Below the pieces are notes generated by a model. It had not been told where the DNA came from and did no database searches. It saw nothing but the letters and a program-made list of their open reading frames with translations. This document shows positions 1 to 8,077 of a DNA stretch of 64,000 nt, one piece after another. How positions within the stretch are numbered: the stretch's first letter is position 1; the number at the start of each line of letters is the position of its first letter. The translations under genes and the position numbers were made by a program. Source of the stretch: Bacillus sp. ISL-34 (GTDB taxonomy: Bacteria; Bacillota; Bacilli; Bacillales; DSM-1321); contig NZ_JAGGQJ010000026.1 of assembly GCF_018613325.1 (NCBI RefSeq), forward strand, positions 109,200 through 173,199. Direction: 5' to 3'.

Positions 1-787
1 ATGCTGCCCCTAACAAGGAGAATAAGGTGTTTAAATTAAGAAATATCGATGATTCGGCTGCCCCTACCTTACCAATGGCATAATTATAGCTCATGTGCCC
101 GAGGGCAGTGGCAAAAATAGCGGAGAAAAAGAAAGCTCCCCAGATGGAATGCGGGGCCGTTGCCAGTGAAGATAAGCCATCCGGCTCTTTCCATAAGCTG
201 ATGGCAAAAAGGATAAAAGACCCGATCAGCATCATGTAGCCGGTTAGTAATCGTGGATCCATTGTTTTTGAGGCTTTATTGATAAGTATGAAACTTAAAG
301 CTTGTGAAAGTATGGATAATAAAATATCCACATCCCCGAGATTAATAGAGTGAAGTCCTCCGCTGCCTGCCATAACGGTGAAACTCACACCCAGTGCACC
401 GCATATAAAGCCAAGAAGCTTGATTAAAGTGGGCTTTTTACGAAAGAATATCATGGTCAAGATGACAGTCAATATTGGCCCCATGCCCAAAATCAGTCCA
501 GCATTCGAGGCGGAAGTCTTCGTCAATCCCTCAGCTAAAAAGTAATGATGAAAAACGACGCTCAATAGTGCTCCCCAAAAAACGTAAAAAAGTTCACTTT
601 TTTTAGGAAGACGTATTAGACGAAAAAAGAAAAGGAAAAGAAAGACTATGAGAGAAGCAGTAAAGATTCTCAAAGAAGTTATGGATACGGGCTGCGTTTG
701 CGCAACTAAAATTTTAATAACTGAAACATTTAACCCCCATGTGATCATTATTCCGGTAAGTAAGATGTAAATTTTCACGATACTCAT
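1..787 (-). CDS. EamA/DMT-family permease, partial
   Basis: The frame opens with ATG at 787 on the minus strand, behind an AAAGGTTG ribosome site, and runs open to the window edge, so the C-terminus is missing. About 262 residues are visible. They are very hydrophobic, with about eight predicted membrane segments. The first half holds a typical EamA pattern: the start MSIVKIYILLTG, a GLNVSVIK segment, and the central SNAGLILGMGPILTVIL. The family (DMT superfamily) exports small metabolites or amino acids, and the substrate cannot be read from sequence. It is divergent from the sugar-acid operon, with a 368-base gap between the two starts. The family call is firm and the substrate is unknown. 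Confidence 0.85.
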   Translation of the reverse strand, partial: MSIVKIYILLTGIMITWGLNVSVIKILVAQTQPVSITSLRIFTASLIVFLFLFFFRLIRLPKKSELFYVFWGALLSVVFHHYFLAEGLTKTSASNAGLILGMGPILTVILTMIFFRKKPTLIKLLGFICGALGVSFTVMAGSGGLHSINLGDVDILLSILSQALSFILINKASKTMDPRLLTGYMMLIGSFILFAISLWKEPDGLSSLATAPHSIWGAFFFSAIFATALGHMSYNYAIGKVGAAESSIFLNLNTLFSLLGAA

Positions 788-1043
788 TCCAAACAACCTT
801 TCATACTTATTTAACAATTGATATATTATACAACTTTCTCCAAATTAATAGCAAAGAGTAAAATTCGATTGAAAACCTTAGGAGTATAAATCAGAAACTG
901 TTAATCAAATAAATAATAGGGTTATTAATCATAAATTTGGTTAAAAAAAGATAAAAAATATCAAATAAAAATAAAATTATAAATTATCAAACTTTTCTAT
1001 TGTTTTTGGTAGGGTTTTCATTTACAATTTCCTTATGATTTAC

Positions 1044-1077
1044 CAAACCGGTTTAGTAATTAACTAAATCGATTTAG
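1044..1077. promoter_or_regulatory. paired palindromic operator, LacI-type
   Basis: Two adjacent palindromes lie about 80 bases before the kdgK start: AAACCGGTTT (1045-1054) and the perfect 14-mer CTAAATCGATTTAG (1064-1077). Both have the central CG typical of LacI-family operators. A near copy, CTAAACCGATTTAG, sits before the MFS carrier at 7975-7988, next to the LacI-type gene. I infer that this regulator binds all three. The rest of the gap (788-1155) is AT-rich, and I did not find a convincing -35/-10 pair in it. Confidence 0.65.
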
Positions 1078-1155
1078 CTGTAAAGCTTAATGAAAGTGAT
1101 ATGATCAAATGATTTTCTTTTTATTTGTGATTGTTCGAAAGAAGGAGGTACTGTA

Positions 1156-2112
1156 TTGTCATCAAAATATGGTGTTTTAACGCTGGGTGACGCCATGATT
1201 ACGCTAAATCCGGAAGAAACAGGACCTTTAAGATTCGTTACCCGTTTTGAGCGAAAAGTAGGAGGCGCTGAACTGAATTTTGCCATTGGCTGTGCAAGGC
1301 TAGGCATGCGGGCAAAATGGATAAGCCGTTTAGGCAAGGATGAGTTCGGTAGGGTTATCTATAATTTCGCTCGTGGGGAAGGCGTGGACATGAGTGATGT
1401 TGCCTATGTAAATGGATATCCAACATCCCTTAACTTTAAAGAAATCCGGGAAGATGGTTCCGGAAAGACATTTTATTATCGCTATCAATCTCCCATACTA
1501 ACTTTAAAACCGGAAGATATAACAGAAAAGATGTTTGAAGAGATTGATCTAGTTCATCTTACTGGAGTATTTTTGGCTATAGATCCCAAAAATGTGGATA
1601 TTGTCAAGAGGGTGATGGACATTGCAAAACAAAAAAATATACCTGTTTCATTTGATCCGAATATCCGCTTAAAGCTATGGTCCATCGAGGAAGCAAGATC
1701 AGTTTATTATGATATTTTTCCATATGTTGATATTTTGCTTACAGGTTTAGATGAAATAAGATTGATCATCGGAAATGATTCTAAAGAATCATTGGCAAAA
1801 TTCGCAAAGGTGAATGACATTGATCAGCTTGTCATAAAGGACGGGAAACATGGTTCAAAACTATATACCAAAAATGAATGGCATGAAAAAGAAGCCTTCC
1901 CTGTAATACCCCTAGATACTGTTGGAGCGGGAGATGGTTATGATGCCGGTTATATTTACGGATATCTCCATGGCCTTTCCATTGATGAAAGATTGACGTT
2001 CGCAAATGGTGTAGGGGCACTTGTCACAACTGTTGCAGGGGACAATGAAGGATTACCATATTTGGATGAAGTAATGCCTTTCATACAGAATGAGGCTGTT
2101 ATAGAAAGATAG
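1156..2112 (+). CDS. kdgK: 2-keto-3-deoxygluconate kinase (PfkB family)
   Basis: A 318-residue sugar kinase. It phosphorylates 2-keto-3-deoxygluconate (KDG) to KDPG in the cytoplasm, the step before the aldolase kdgA encoded three genes downstream. The N-terminal glycine motif VGGAELNFAIGCARLG (around residue 36) and the C-terminal DTVGAGDGYDAGYI (around residue 255, with the catalytic Asp in GAGD) are PfkB signatures. The start is TTG at 1156, placed by GAAGGAGG seven bases upstream. PfkB kinases vary in substrate, but the kdgA/uxuA/uxuB neighbourhood makes KDG the best assignment. It is first gene of the operon, behind the paired operator. Confidence 0.88.
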   Translation: MSSKYGVLTLGDAMITLNPEETGPLRFVTRFERKVGGAELNFAIGCARLGMRAKWISRLGKDEFGRVIYNFARGEGVDMSDVAYVNGYPTSLNFKEIREDGSGKTFYYRYQSPILTLKPEDITEKMFEEIDLVHLTGVFLAIDPKNVDIVKRVMDIAKQKNIPVSFDPNIRLKLWSIEEARSVYYDIFPYVDILLTGLDEIRLIIGNDSKESLAKFAKVNDIDQLVIKDGKHGSKLYTKNEWHEKEAFPVIPLDTVGAGDGYDAGYIYGYLHGLSIDERLTFANGVGALVTTVAGDNEGLPYLDEVMPFIQNEAVIER

Positions 2113-2138
2113 ATGACTGAAAGAAATGGGGGAAGGAA

Positions 2139-3149
2139 ATGGCAACAGTAACGATCCAAGCCAAGGAAGCAAAACGATTAGTCATAGAACAGCTGACCAA
2201 AGTGGGTTTAAATGAAGAAAATGCCGGGAAAATCGCGGAAGTTTTGGTTCATGCCGATCTCAGAAATGTCAATTCGCATGGTGTTTTACGAACAGAGCAT
2301 TATGTGAACCGTTTACTGGCAGGAGGCATAAATCCCGATGCACAGATTTCCTTCCAAAAGACAGGGCCCGTTACAGGTGTGGTTGATGGAGATGATGGAT
2401 TTGGTCATGTGATTGGCGACGTGGCCATGGACCATGCAATCGAAATGGCTAGAGATAATGGCGTGGGCATGGTGACTGTTTTTAATAGCAGCCATTGCGG
2501 AGCACTAAGCTATTTCGTTCAAAAAGCCGCTGATGCTAAGTTGATCGGCATCGCGATGTCACATACCGATAAAATCGTGGTCCCTTTTGGAGGGAAAACA
2601 TCATTTCTTGGCACCAACCCGATTGCTTACGGAGTTCCTGCCAAAACAAAGAAACCCTTTATTCTTGATATGGCAACATCCAATGTTGCGCTGGGGAAAA
2701 TCCTCCAGGCACGCGAAGAAGGAAAGGAAATCCCTGAAGGATGGGGAGTGGATGAAAATGGAGCTAAAGTCACAGACCCGAATAAAGTCGTTTCCCTTTC
2801 CACTTTCGGAGGCCCGAAAGGCTATGGTCTATCCGTAATTGTAGATGTGTTTTCTGGATTATTGGCAGGTGCGGCATTTGGTCCGCACATTGGGAAAATG
2901 TATGACGACCTTGATAAGAAACGGAAACTGGGACATTATTTTTGTGTGATTAATCCTTCGTTCTTTACGGATACTGATATATTTTTAGAGCAAATGGATC
3001 GAATGATCGAAGAGCTGCAACAGGTCGAACCAGCTCCTGGGTTCGATCGCGTATATGTACCGGGTGAGATAGAACAAATCAATGAAGAAAAAAACCTGAA
3101 ACAAGGTATTACGATAGCATCAAGTGTTTATGAATTTCTTACAAAGTAG
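2139..3149 (+). CDS. malate/lactate/ureidoglycolate dehydrogenase-family oxidoreductase (YjmC-like)
   Basis: A 336-residue NAD(P)-dependent oxidoreductase of the Ldh_2 family, which is unrelated to Rossmann-fold malate dehydrogenases. Visible family motifs are [11 protein letters not shown] (around residue 110, with the conserved His) and [20 protein letters not shown] (around residue 157). B. subtilis carries a relative, yjmC, in its hexuronate locus. Other members reduce 2,3-diketo-L-gulonate or 2-keto acids, so the substrate here is probably a keto sugar acid, but it is not determined. ATG at 2139 has GGGGGAAGG upstream, and the gene is nine bases from the next one, within the operon. Confidence 0.82.
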   Translation: MATVTIQAKEAKRLVIEQLTKVGLNEENAGKIAEVLVHADLRNVNSHGVLRTEHYVNRLLAGGINPDAQISFQKTGPVTGVVDGDDGFGHVIGDVAMDHAIEMARDNGVGMVTVFNSSHCGALSYFVQKAADAKLIGIAMSHTDKIVVPFGGKTSFLGTNPIAYGVPAKTKKPFILDMATSNVALGKILQAREEGKEIPEGWGVDENGAKVTDPNKVVSLSTFGGPKGYGLSVIVDVFSGLLAGAAFGPHIGKMYDDLDKKRKLGHYFCVINPSFFTDTDIFLEQMDRMIEELQQVEPAPGFDRVYVPGEIEQINEEKNLKQGITIASSVYEFLTK

Positions 3150-3157
3150 GTGGAGAA

Positions 3158-4177
3158 ATGAAAGCGGTTCAAGTACGTAAAGCTCGTGAACTTATCATTC
3201 AAGAAGTGGAAAAACCCCGGATTTCGAACTCGACGGATGTCCTTGTAAAAGTAAAAAGAGTCGGGATTTGTGGGTCGGATATGCATATTTACCATGGTAC
3301 CAATCCTCTTGCAACGCTGCCGCGGGTCGTTGGGCATGAAGTAGCGGGAGAAGTTGTGGAAATAGGTCAAGGTGTAGCCAACATAAAAGTGGGGGACCAC
3401 GTTGTTGTTGAGCCCATCAGTTATTGCGGAGAGTGTTACGCTTGCCGTAAAGGCCGCCAGAATGTTTGTGAAAAGCTTTCCGTTTTTGGCGTACATGAAG
3501 ATGGCGGGATGAGGGAATGGTTCGTCCTTCCAGAGAAACAATTACATGTTGTGGATTCCGCTTTAGCTTGGGAAGAAATAGTATTGGCTGAGCCATACAC
3601 TATTGGCGCACAGGCCGTTTGGAGAGGCGAAGTGGAGGAAGGGGAAACCGTTCTTATCCAGGGAGCCGGGCCTATTGGAATTTGCATATTAAAGATGGCA
3701 AAGCTTCAAGGAGCATCAGTGATGATCACGGATTTAAGTGATGAGCGTTTAGAATTCGCTAAAGAATGCGGCGCCGATATCACCGTCCATGCGGGAAAAG
3801 AAGATGTTCAAAAACGAGTGGAGGAATGGACGAATGGAGAAGGGGCCAACGTCGTCATTGATGCAGTATGCTTGCCGATGACATTTGAATTGTCCTTCGA
3901 TGTCGTGTCAGCGGCGGGGCGGATTGTCGTACTCGGTTTTGATGAACGACCTTCATCGGTTTCCCAGCTGCCAATCACTAAAAAGGAAGTATCTGTGAAA
4001 GGATCTAGATTGCAAACCAATCAGTTTCCAAAAGTGGTTAAACTTTTGAATGAAGGCAAACTCAGACATGAAGGTTTAGTTACTCATACATTTTCGCTCG
4101 ATGATATTCAGGAAGCATTTAATTTTGTTGAAAATCATCCCGAACAAGTTCGAAAAGCGATCATCGTTTTTAATTAA
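3158..4177 (+). CDS. zinc-binding dehydrogenase, L-gulonate/L-galactonate type (YjmD-like)
   Basis: A 339-residue medium-chain dehydrogenase. [10 protein letters not shown] (around residue 38) and [12 protein letters not shown] (around residue 60) give catalytic zinc ligands. The [15 protein letters not shown] stretch (around residue 89) holds the four structural-zinc cysteines, and GAGPIG (around residue 169) is the NAD site. Relatives oxidise the C5 hydroxyl of L-gulonate or L-galactonate to fructuronate or tagaturonate, and B. subtilis YjmD sits in the hexuronate operon. Position before kdgA and uxuA suggests fructuronate as product, which is an inference. The ATG follows GGTGGAGAA closely. 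A second zinc dehydrogenase of the same family lies at 12052. Confidence 0.84.
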   Translation: MKAVQVRKARELIIQEVEKPRISNSTDVLVKVKRVGICGSDMHIYHGTNPLATLPRVVGHEVAGEVVEIGQGVANIKVGDHVVVEPISYCGECYACRKGRQNVCEKLSVFGVHEDGGMREWFVLPEKQLHVVDSALAWEEIVLAEPYTIGAQAVWRGEVEEGETVLIQGAGPIGICILKMAKLQGASVMITDLSDERLEFAKECGADITVHAGKEDVQKRVEEWTNGEGANVVIDAVCLPMTFELSFDVVSAAGRIVVLGFDERPSSVSQLPITKKEVSVKGSRLQTNQFPKVVKLLNEGKLRHEGLVTHTFSLDDIQEAFNFVENHPEQVRKAIIVFN

Positions 4178-4191
4178 GGGGGTATGGAGTC

Positions 4192-4812
4192 ATGGATAAA
4201 CATTCAATCATACGTCGAATAACGGAAACGAAAGTTGTTGCTGTTATCCGGGGACAGGATGCAAAGAAGGCTGCACAACTTTCTAAAGCAGCTGTGGAAG
4301 GCGGTGTTCAGGCAATCGAATTGACTTATACGACACCGGGAATTGAAGAAGCTTTCAAAGAACTGCAAAATACGGAAGCGCTATTAGGAGCAGGCTCGGT
4401 ACTTGATTCTGAAACGGCACGACATGCGATTTTAGCTGGAGCCAAGTTTATTGTCAGTCCCTATTTTGTCAATGGCGTAGCCGAACTTTGTAATCGATAC
4501 GGCATTCCCTATATGCCTGGCTGCATGACAATTAGAGAAATGGCTACATCATTGGAAGCAGGTTGTGATGTTTTAAAGTTATTTCCTGCGAACCATTTTG
4601 AACCTTCTTTCATCAAGTCGGTTAATGGTCCCCTGCCTAATGTAAGGATCATGCCAACCGGCGGAATTAACTTGGACAACATGAAGGACTGGCTGAATGC
4701 AGGCGCGGTAGCGATCGGTATCGGCAGTGACTTGAACAAAGCCTATCAGAATGGCGGCTATGAAGCAGCAGTGGAGTTAAGCGGAAAATACATGCAGAAA
4801 ATTGCGGAATGA
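4192..4812 (+). CDS. kdgA: KDPG / 4-hydroxy-2-oxoglutarate aldolase
   Basis: A 206-residue class I aldolase of the KDPG/KHG family, splitting 2-keto-3-deoxy-6-phosphogluconate into pyruvate and glyceraldehyde-3-phosphate. VVAVIRG at the N-terminus, LLGAGSVLDSE and FIVSPYF (residues 60-90), the Schiff-base lysine in VLKLFPANHF (around residue 125) and IMPTGGIN (around residue 150) are all present. Its length is normal for the family. GGGGG lies upstream of the ATG at 4192. It works directly after KdgK and is flanked by uxuA, so it is the common exit of both branches. Confidence 0.93.
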   Translation: MDKHSIIRRITETKVVAVIRGQDAKKAAQLSKAAVEGGVQAIELTYTTPGIEEAFKELQNTEALLGAGSVLDSETARHAILAGAKFIVSPYFVNGVAELCNRYGIPYMPGCMTIREMATSLEAGCDVLKLFPANHFEPSFIKSVNGPLPNVRIMPTGGINLDNMKDWLNAGAVAIGIGSDLNKAYQNGGYEAAVELSGKYMQKIAE

Positions 4813-4824
4813 CGGAGGTGCATG

Positions 4825-5901
4825 ATGAACATTACATTTAGATGGTACGGAAAAGAAAATGATACCGTTACATTGGAGCACATTAAACAGATTCCTGGAG
4901 TGAAAGGAATTGTCTGGGCACTTCACCAAAAACCTGTTGGTGAGGTTTGGGAAAAGGAAGAAATAAAAGAAGAAATCGAGTATATCCAATCATTCGGTTT
5001 TCACACGGATGTCGTAGAAAGTGTAAATGTCCATGAATCGATTAAATTGGGTAACGAAGACCGCATGATATATATAGAGAAATACAAAGAGACGATCCGG
5101 AACCTTTCGGAAGCTGGAGTGAAAGTCATTTGTTATAACTTCATGCCGATCTTTGATTGGACTCGGACTGAAATGTTCCATCCGTTGGAAGATGGCTCAA
5201 CTGCCCTATTTTATGAAAAGGCGAAAGTGGATACGTTAGAACCGCAAGATTTAATTCGTACTGTGACTGAATCTTCAGATCTAACTTTACCAGGTTGGGA
5301 ACCAGAAAAGATGGATCGAATTTCTGAATTATTCGAAGCTTACAAAGCTGTCGACGAAGAGCAACTATGGGCGAATCTTGAAATATTCCTTAAAGAAATA
5401 TTACCTGTTGCAGAGGCTTGCGGCATTAAAATGGCTATTCATCCGGATGATCCGCCATGGTCCATTTTTGGCTTGCCAAGAATCATCACCGGAGAATCGA
5501 GCTATGAAAAACTGATCTCGATTTCGGATTCACCGTCCAATGCGTTTACCATGTGTACAGGCTCGATGGGGGCAAACCCTGAAAATGATATGGTTCAAAT
5601 AGCTAAAAAGTATGCAAACCGTTCGCCTTTCTCCCATATACGCAATGTGAAGGTTTATGAAAATGGTGACTTTGTGGAAACATCCCATCATACCCAGGAT
5701 GGATCAATCAATATACAGGGTGTCGTGGAAGAATTGAATAAGCAAAATTATACTGGCTATGTCAGACCGGATCACGGCCGTCATATATGGGGTGAAGTTT
5801 GCCGCCCAGGCTACGGTTTATATGACCGAGCACTGGGAATCATGTATTTGCTCGGACTATGGGATGCATATGAAGCTACTAAATTAGGTGAAAAATCATG
5901 A
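4825..5901 (+). CDS. uxuA: mannonate dehydratase
   Basis: A 358-residue enzyme that dehydrates D-mannonate to KDG, using Fe2+ or Mn2+. The N-terminus MNITFRWYG is the characteristic UxuA opening. The metal-site region around MAIHPDDPPWSIFGLPRI (around residue 210), FTMCTGSMGANPEND and the C-terminal YVRPDHGRHIWGE are also typical. Two ATGs lie at 4822 and 4825. GGAGG at 4814-4818 fits the second better, so I use 4825. The 3' end overlaps uxuB by four bases (ATGA), indicating translational coupling. Confidence 0.93.
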   Translation: MNITFRWYGKENDTVTLEHIKQIPGVKGIVWALHQKPVGEVWEKEEIKEEIEYIQSFGFHTDVVESVNVHESIKLGNEDRMIYIEKYKETIRNLSEAGVKVICYNFMPIFDWTRTEMFHPLEDGSTALFYEKAKVDTLEPQDLIRTVTESSDLTLPGWEPEKMDRISELFEAYKAVDEEQLWANLEIFLKEILPVAEACGIKMAIHPDDPPWSIFGLPRIITGESSYEKLISISDSPSNAFTMCTGSMGANPENDMVQIAKKYANRSPFSHIRNVKVYENGDFVETSHHTQDGSINIQGVVEELNKQNYTGYVRPDHGRHIWGEVCRPGYGLYDRALGIMYLLGLWDAYEATKLGEKS

Positions 5902-6734
5902 TTCCCATCCATGAAAACTTATCAAACAGGGTGGCGGTTATCACTGGAGGCAGCGGTGTTTTATGTTCCAAAATGGCTGTGGAATTGGCCCGTCATGGTG
6001 TCAAGATAGCCATATTGAACAGAACGGCGGAAAAAGGGCAAGAAGTGGTCGAACTCATCGAACAAACAGGTGGAACTGCGATATCAATCGCGGCAGATGT
6101 TTTGGATAGAACCTCATTGGAGGCTGCAAGAGGGAAAATAATAGAAACGTTCGGAAGAGTTGATCTATTAATAAATGGAGCGGGAGGCAATCATCCTGAT
6201 GCCATTACAGCTCCAGAGAAATATGGGGAAGAAGCAGAAGGAAAATCATTTTTTGATCTGGATGAAAATGGTTTCTCCCAAGTTTTTGCCAGTAATTTTA
6301 CCGGTACATTTTTGGCAAGTCAGGTATTTGGTAAAGAATTATTGCAAGTGGAAGCACCAGTTATCGTGAATGTATCATCCATGAGCGCCTACGCTCCAAT
6401 GACTAAAGTACCAGCATATAGCGCTGCCAAAGCTTCGATAAATAATTTTACCATGTGGATGGCTGTTCATTTTGCCGAAGAAGGTTTACGGGTGAATGCC
6501 ATTGCTCCAGGATTCTTTTTGACGAAGCAAAATCGCGATCTTTTGCTTAATGAAGATGGCAGCCTGACGGCAAGGTCTGATAAAATCATTACTTCAACAC
6601 CCATGAAGCGTTTCGGGCAGCCTGAAGATTTACTTGGTACCTTGCTTTGGCTTGTTGATGAATCCTATTCGGGCTTTGTCACAGGAATTACGGTACCGGT
6701 CGATGGGGGTTTCATGGCATACTCGGGCGTCTGA
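5898..6734 (+). CDS. uxuB: D-mannonate oxidoreductase / fructuronate reductase, SDR family
   Basis: A 278-residue short-chain dehydrogenase of the Bacillus UxuB (YjmF) type, unlike the long-chain UxuB of enterics. The glycine motif is GGSGVLCSKMA (around residue 17), followed by the NGAGG motif, NVSSMSAY with the catalytic Ser and YSAAKAS with Tyr and Lys (around residue 175). It interconverts D-fructuronate and D-mannonate with NADH. Its coupling to uxuA by a four-base overlap fits the next step of the same pathway. As an SDR its exact substrate rests mainly on context. Confidence 0.85.
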   Translation: MIPIHENLSNRVAVITGGSGVLCSKMAVELARHGVKIAILNRTAEKGQEVVELIEQTGGTAISIAADVLDRTSLEAARGKIIETFGRVDLLINGAGGNHPDAITAPEKYGEEAEGKSFFDLDENGFSQVFASNFTGTFLASQVFGKELLQVEAPVIVNVSSMSAYAPMTKVPAYSAAKASINNFTMWMAVHFAEEGLRVNAIAPGFFLTKQNRDLLLNEDGSLTARSDKIITSTPMKRFGQPEDLLGTLLWLVDESYSGFVTGITVPVDGGFMAYSGV

Positions 6735-6921
6735 AGCCAGGTCCAACAAAAAGGCAAACAAGTGAACGTGATTAAATTAGTTCCACGGTATGGGAAATTG
6801 ACTTTTTTACTGCATCAGAAGGTGATTGTAAAGCTTTACTTATTATAATAGAATATTCCTTATATATAAGCCATTTTGTTATTGGGCAGAGAAATGAAAT
6901 CACACGACAGGAATGAATGAA

Positions 6922-7923
6922 ATGAAAACCATTACAATTACTGATGTCGCCAATCACGCGAAAGTATCAAAAAGCACAGTTTCCCAATACCTGAACAAAC
7001 GCTACGAATATATGAGTGAAAAAACAAGGAAAAAAATTGAAAAAACAATAGAAGAGTTGAACTATCAGCCTAATATAATAGCGCGCAGTTTAAAACAAAA
7101 ATCAACATTTACTGTTGGGGTAGTGGTGGCCAATATCCTTCACACGTTTTCAACGCAAGTTATTAGAGCTATAGAAAACTACTTTTATGAACAAGGGTTT
7201 CATATTATCGTATGCAATGCAGATGACAATCCTGAAAAGGAAAAGAATTATATTGAAATGCTAAGAGCTAAACAAGTGGATGGGATCATCATTTTCCCTA
7301 CAGGGGATAATCTTGATTTATATCAACGTATGAAGAGTGATCAATTCCCGATTGTTTTCATGGATAGGACGATCGAAGGATTGGATATTGCAACAGTCTT
7401 GCTCGATAATCACCTGGCATCCAAGTTAGCGATCGACCGGTTTATTGAAAAGGGTTTTGAAAACATTGCAATCATAACCACTTCAATCATACGCGATATC
7501 AGTCCCAGAATCGAACGGATCCAAGGCTACAAGGATTCACTCGCGTCACATGGGATACCATTCAATGCTGAATATATTAAAACAGTGAACGTAGATGAAA
7601 TCCCGGTTGCACTTTCAGAATTTTTCGAATTGGAAAAGCCGCCACAAGCCATATTGGCAGGAAATGATATCGTTCTTAATGAAGTATTGCGATATATGAA
7701 ACAGCATGAAATCAATATACCTGATGACATGGCGGTCATAGGAATCGATGAGGTACCGTATGCCAGTTTCTATACACCGACCATCACAACCGTTAATCAG
7801 CCAGCTGTCGAAATGGCCAACTTGGCAGCAGAGTTATTGCTTAGCCAAATCAATAAAACAGGAAAAGAGGATACAAGCGTGCATCGCTTGAAACCGACTT
7901 TGTTATCAAGGAATTCTTGCTAG
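6922..7923 (+). CDS. LacI-family transcriptional regulator of the sugar-acid island
   Basis: A 333-residue repressor. The N-terminal helix-turn-helix reads TDVANHAKVSKSTVSQYLN, followed by the hinge with NYQPNIIARSLKQK and a periplasmic-binding-like domain (VGVVVANI, DGIIIFP, VIGIDEVP). ATG 6922 is preferred to ATG 6913 because CAGGA (6908-6912) sits nine bases before it. It stands between the uxu unit and the MFS carrier. Matching operator-like palindromes occur upstream of kdgK and of the carrier. It plays the part of KdgR/ExuR, with KDG or a hexuronate as a plausible inducer, but I cannot tell which. A TATAAT at 6844-6849 may be its own -10 box. Confidence 0.88.
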   Translation: MKTITITDVANHAKVSKSTVSQYLNKRYEYMSEKTRKKIEKTIEELNYQPNIIARSLKQKSTFTVGVVVANILHTFSTQVIRAIENYFYEQGFHIIVCNADDNPEKEKNYIEMLRAKQVDGIIIFPTGDNLDLYQRMKSDQFPIVFMDRTIEGLDIATVLLDNHLASKLAIDRFIEKGFENIAIITTSIIRDISPRIERIQGYKDSLASHGIPFNAEYIKTVNVDEIPVALSEFFELEKPPQAILAGNDIVLNEVLRYMKQHEINIPDDMAVIGIDEVPYASFYTPTITTVNQPAVEMANLAAELLLSQINKTGKEDTSVHRLKPTLLSRNSC

Positions 7924-7934
7924 GGCCGGATGTA

Positions 7935-7976
7935 AGAATTCCCGTAAAAAAGAAAGCGCTTTTTTACGGGAATTCT
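7935..7976. terminator. 17-bp hairpin between regulator and carrier
   Basis: Perfect 17-base arms (7935-7951 and 7960-7976) enclose the eight-base loop GAAAGCGC. The run of Ts lies inside the right arm rather than after it, so this is not a textbook terminator, although it may still stop transcription from the regulator. The loop and inner stem contain the palindrome AAAGCGCTTT, which resembles a cre core. The right end overlaps the operator at 7975-7988. Confidence 0.45.
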
Positions 7977-7988
7977 AAACCGATTTAG
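7975..7988. promoter_or_regulatory. LacI-type operator before the MFS carrier
   Basis: CTAAACCGATTTAG differs at one position from the perfect palindrome CTAAATCGATTTAG at 1064-1077. It lies just downstream of the LacI-type gene and about 90 bases before the carrier start. The same regulator probably controls both the kdgK operon and the carrier. Confidence 0.65.
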
Positions 7989-8020
7989 TTAAAGAAATAG
8001 GCTTTACTATTGGTTATTAA

Positions 8021-8036
8021 TTGGAAACGTTTCCAA
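8021..8036. promoter_or_regulatory. catabolite-responsive element (cre)
   Basis: TTGGAAACGTTTCCAA is a perfect 16-base palindrome and fits the published cre consensus WTGNAANCGNWWNCAW at every position. It lies 42 bases before the carrier start, so CcpA bound here would repress or block transcription when glucose is present. A TTG here is in frame with the carrier, but it is part of the cre site and is not taken as the start. Confidence 0.75.
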
Positions 8037-8077
8037 AAATGCTGCTGCATTTATTGAAACGTATAGGGGGGTACTTT

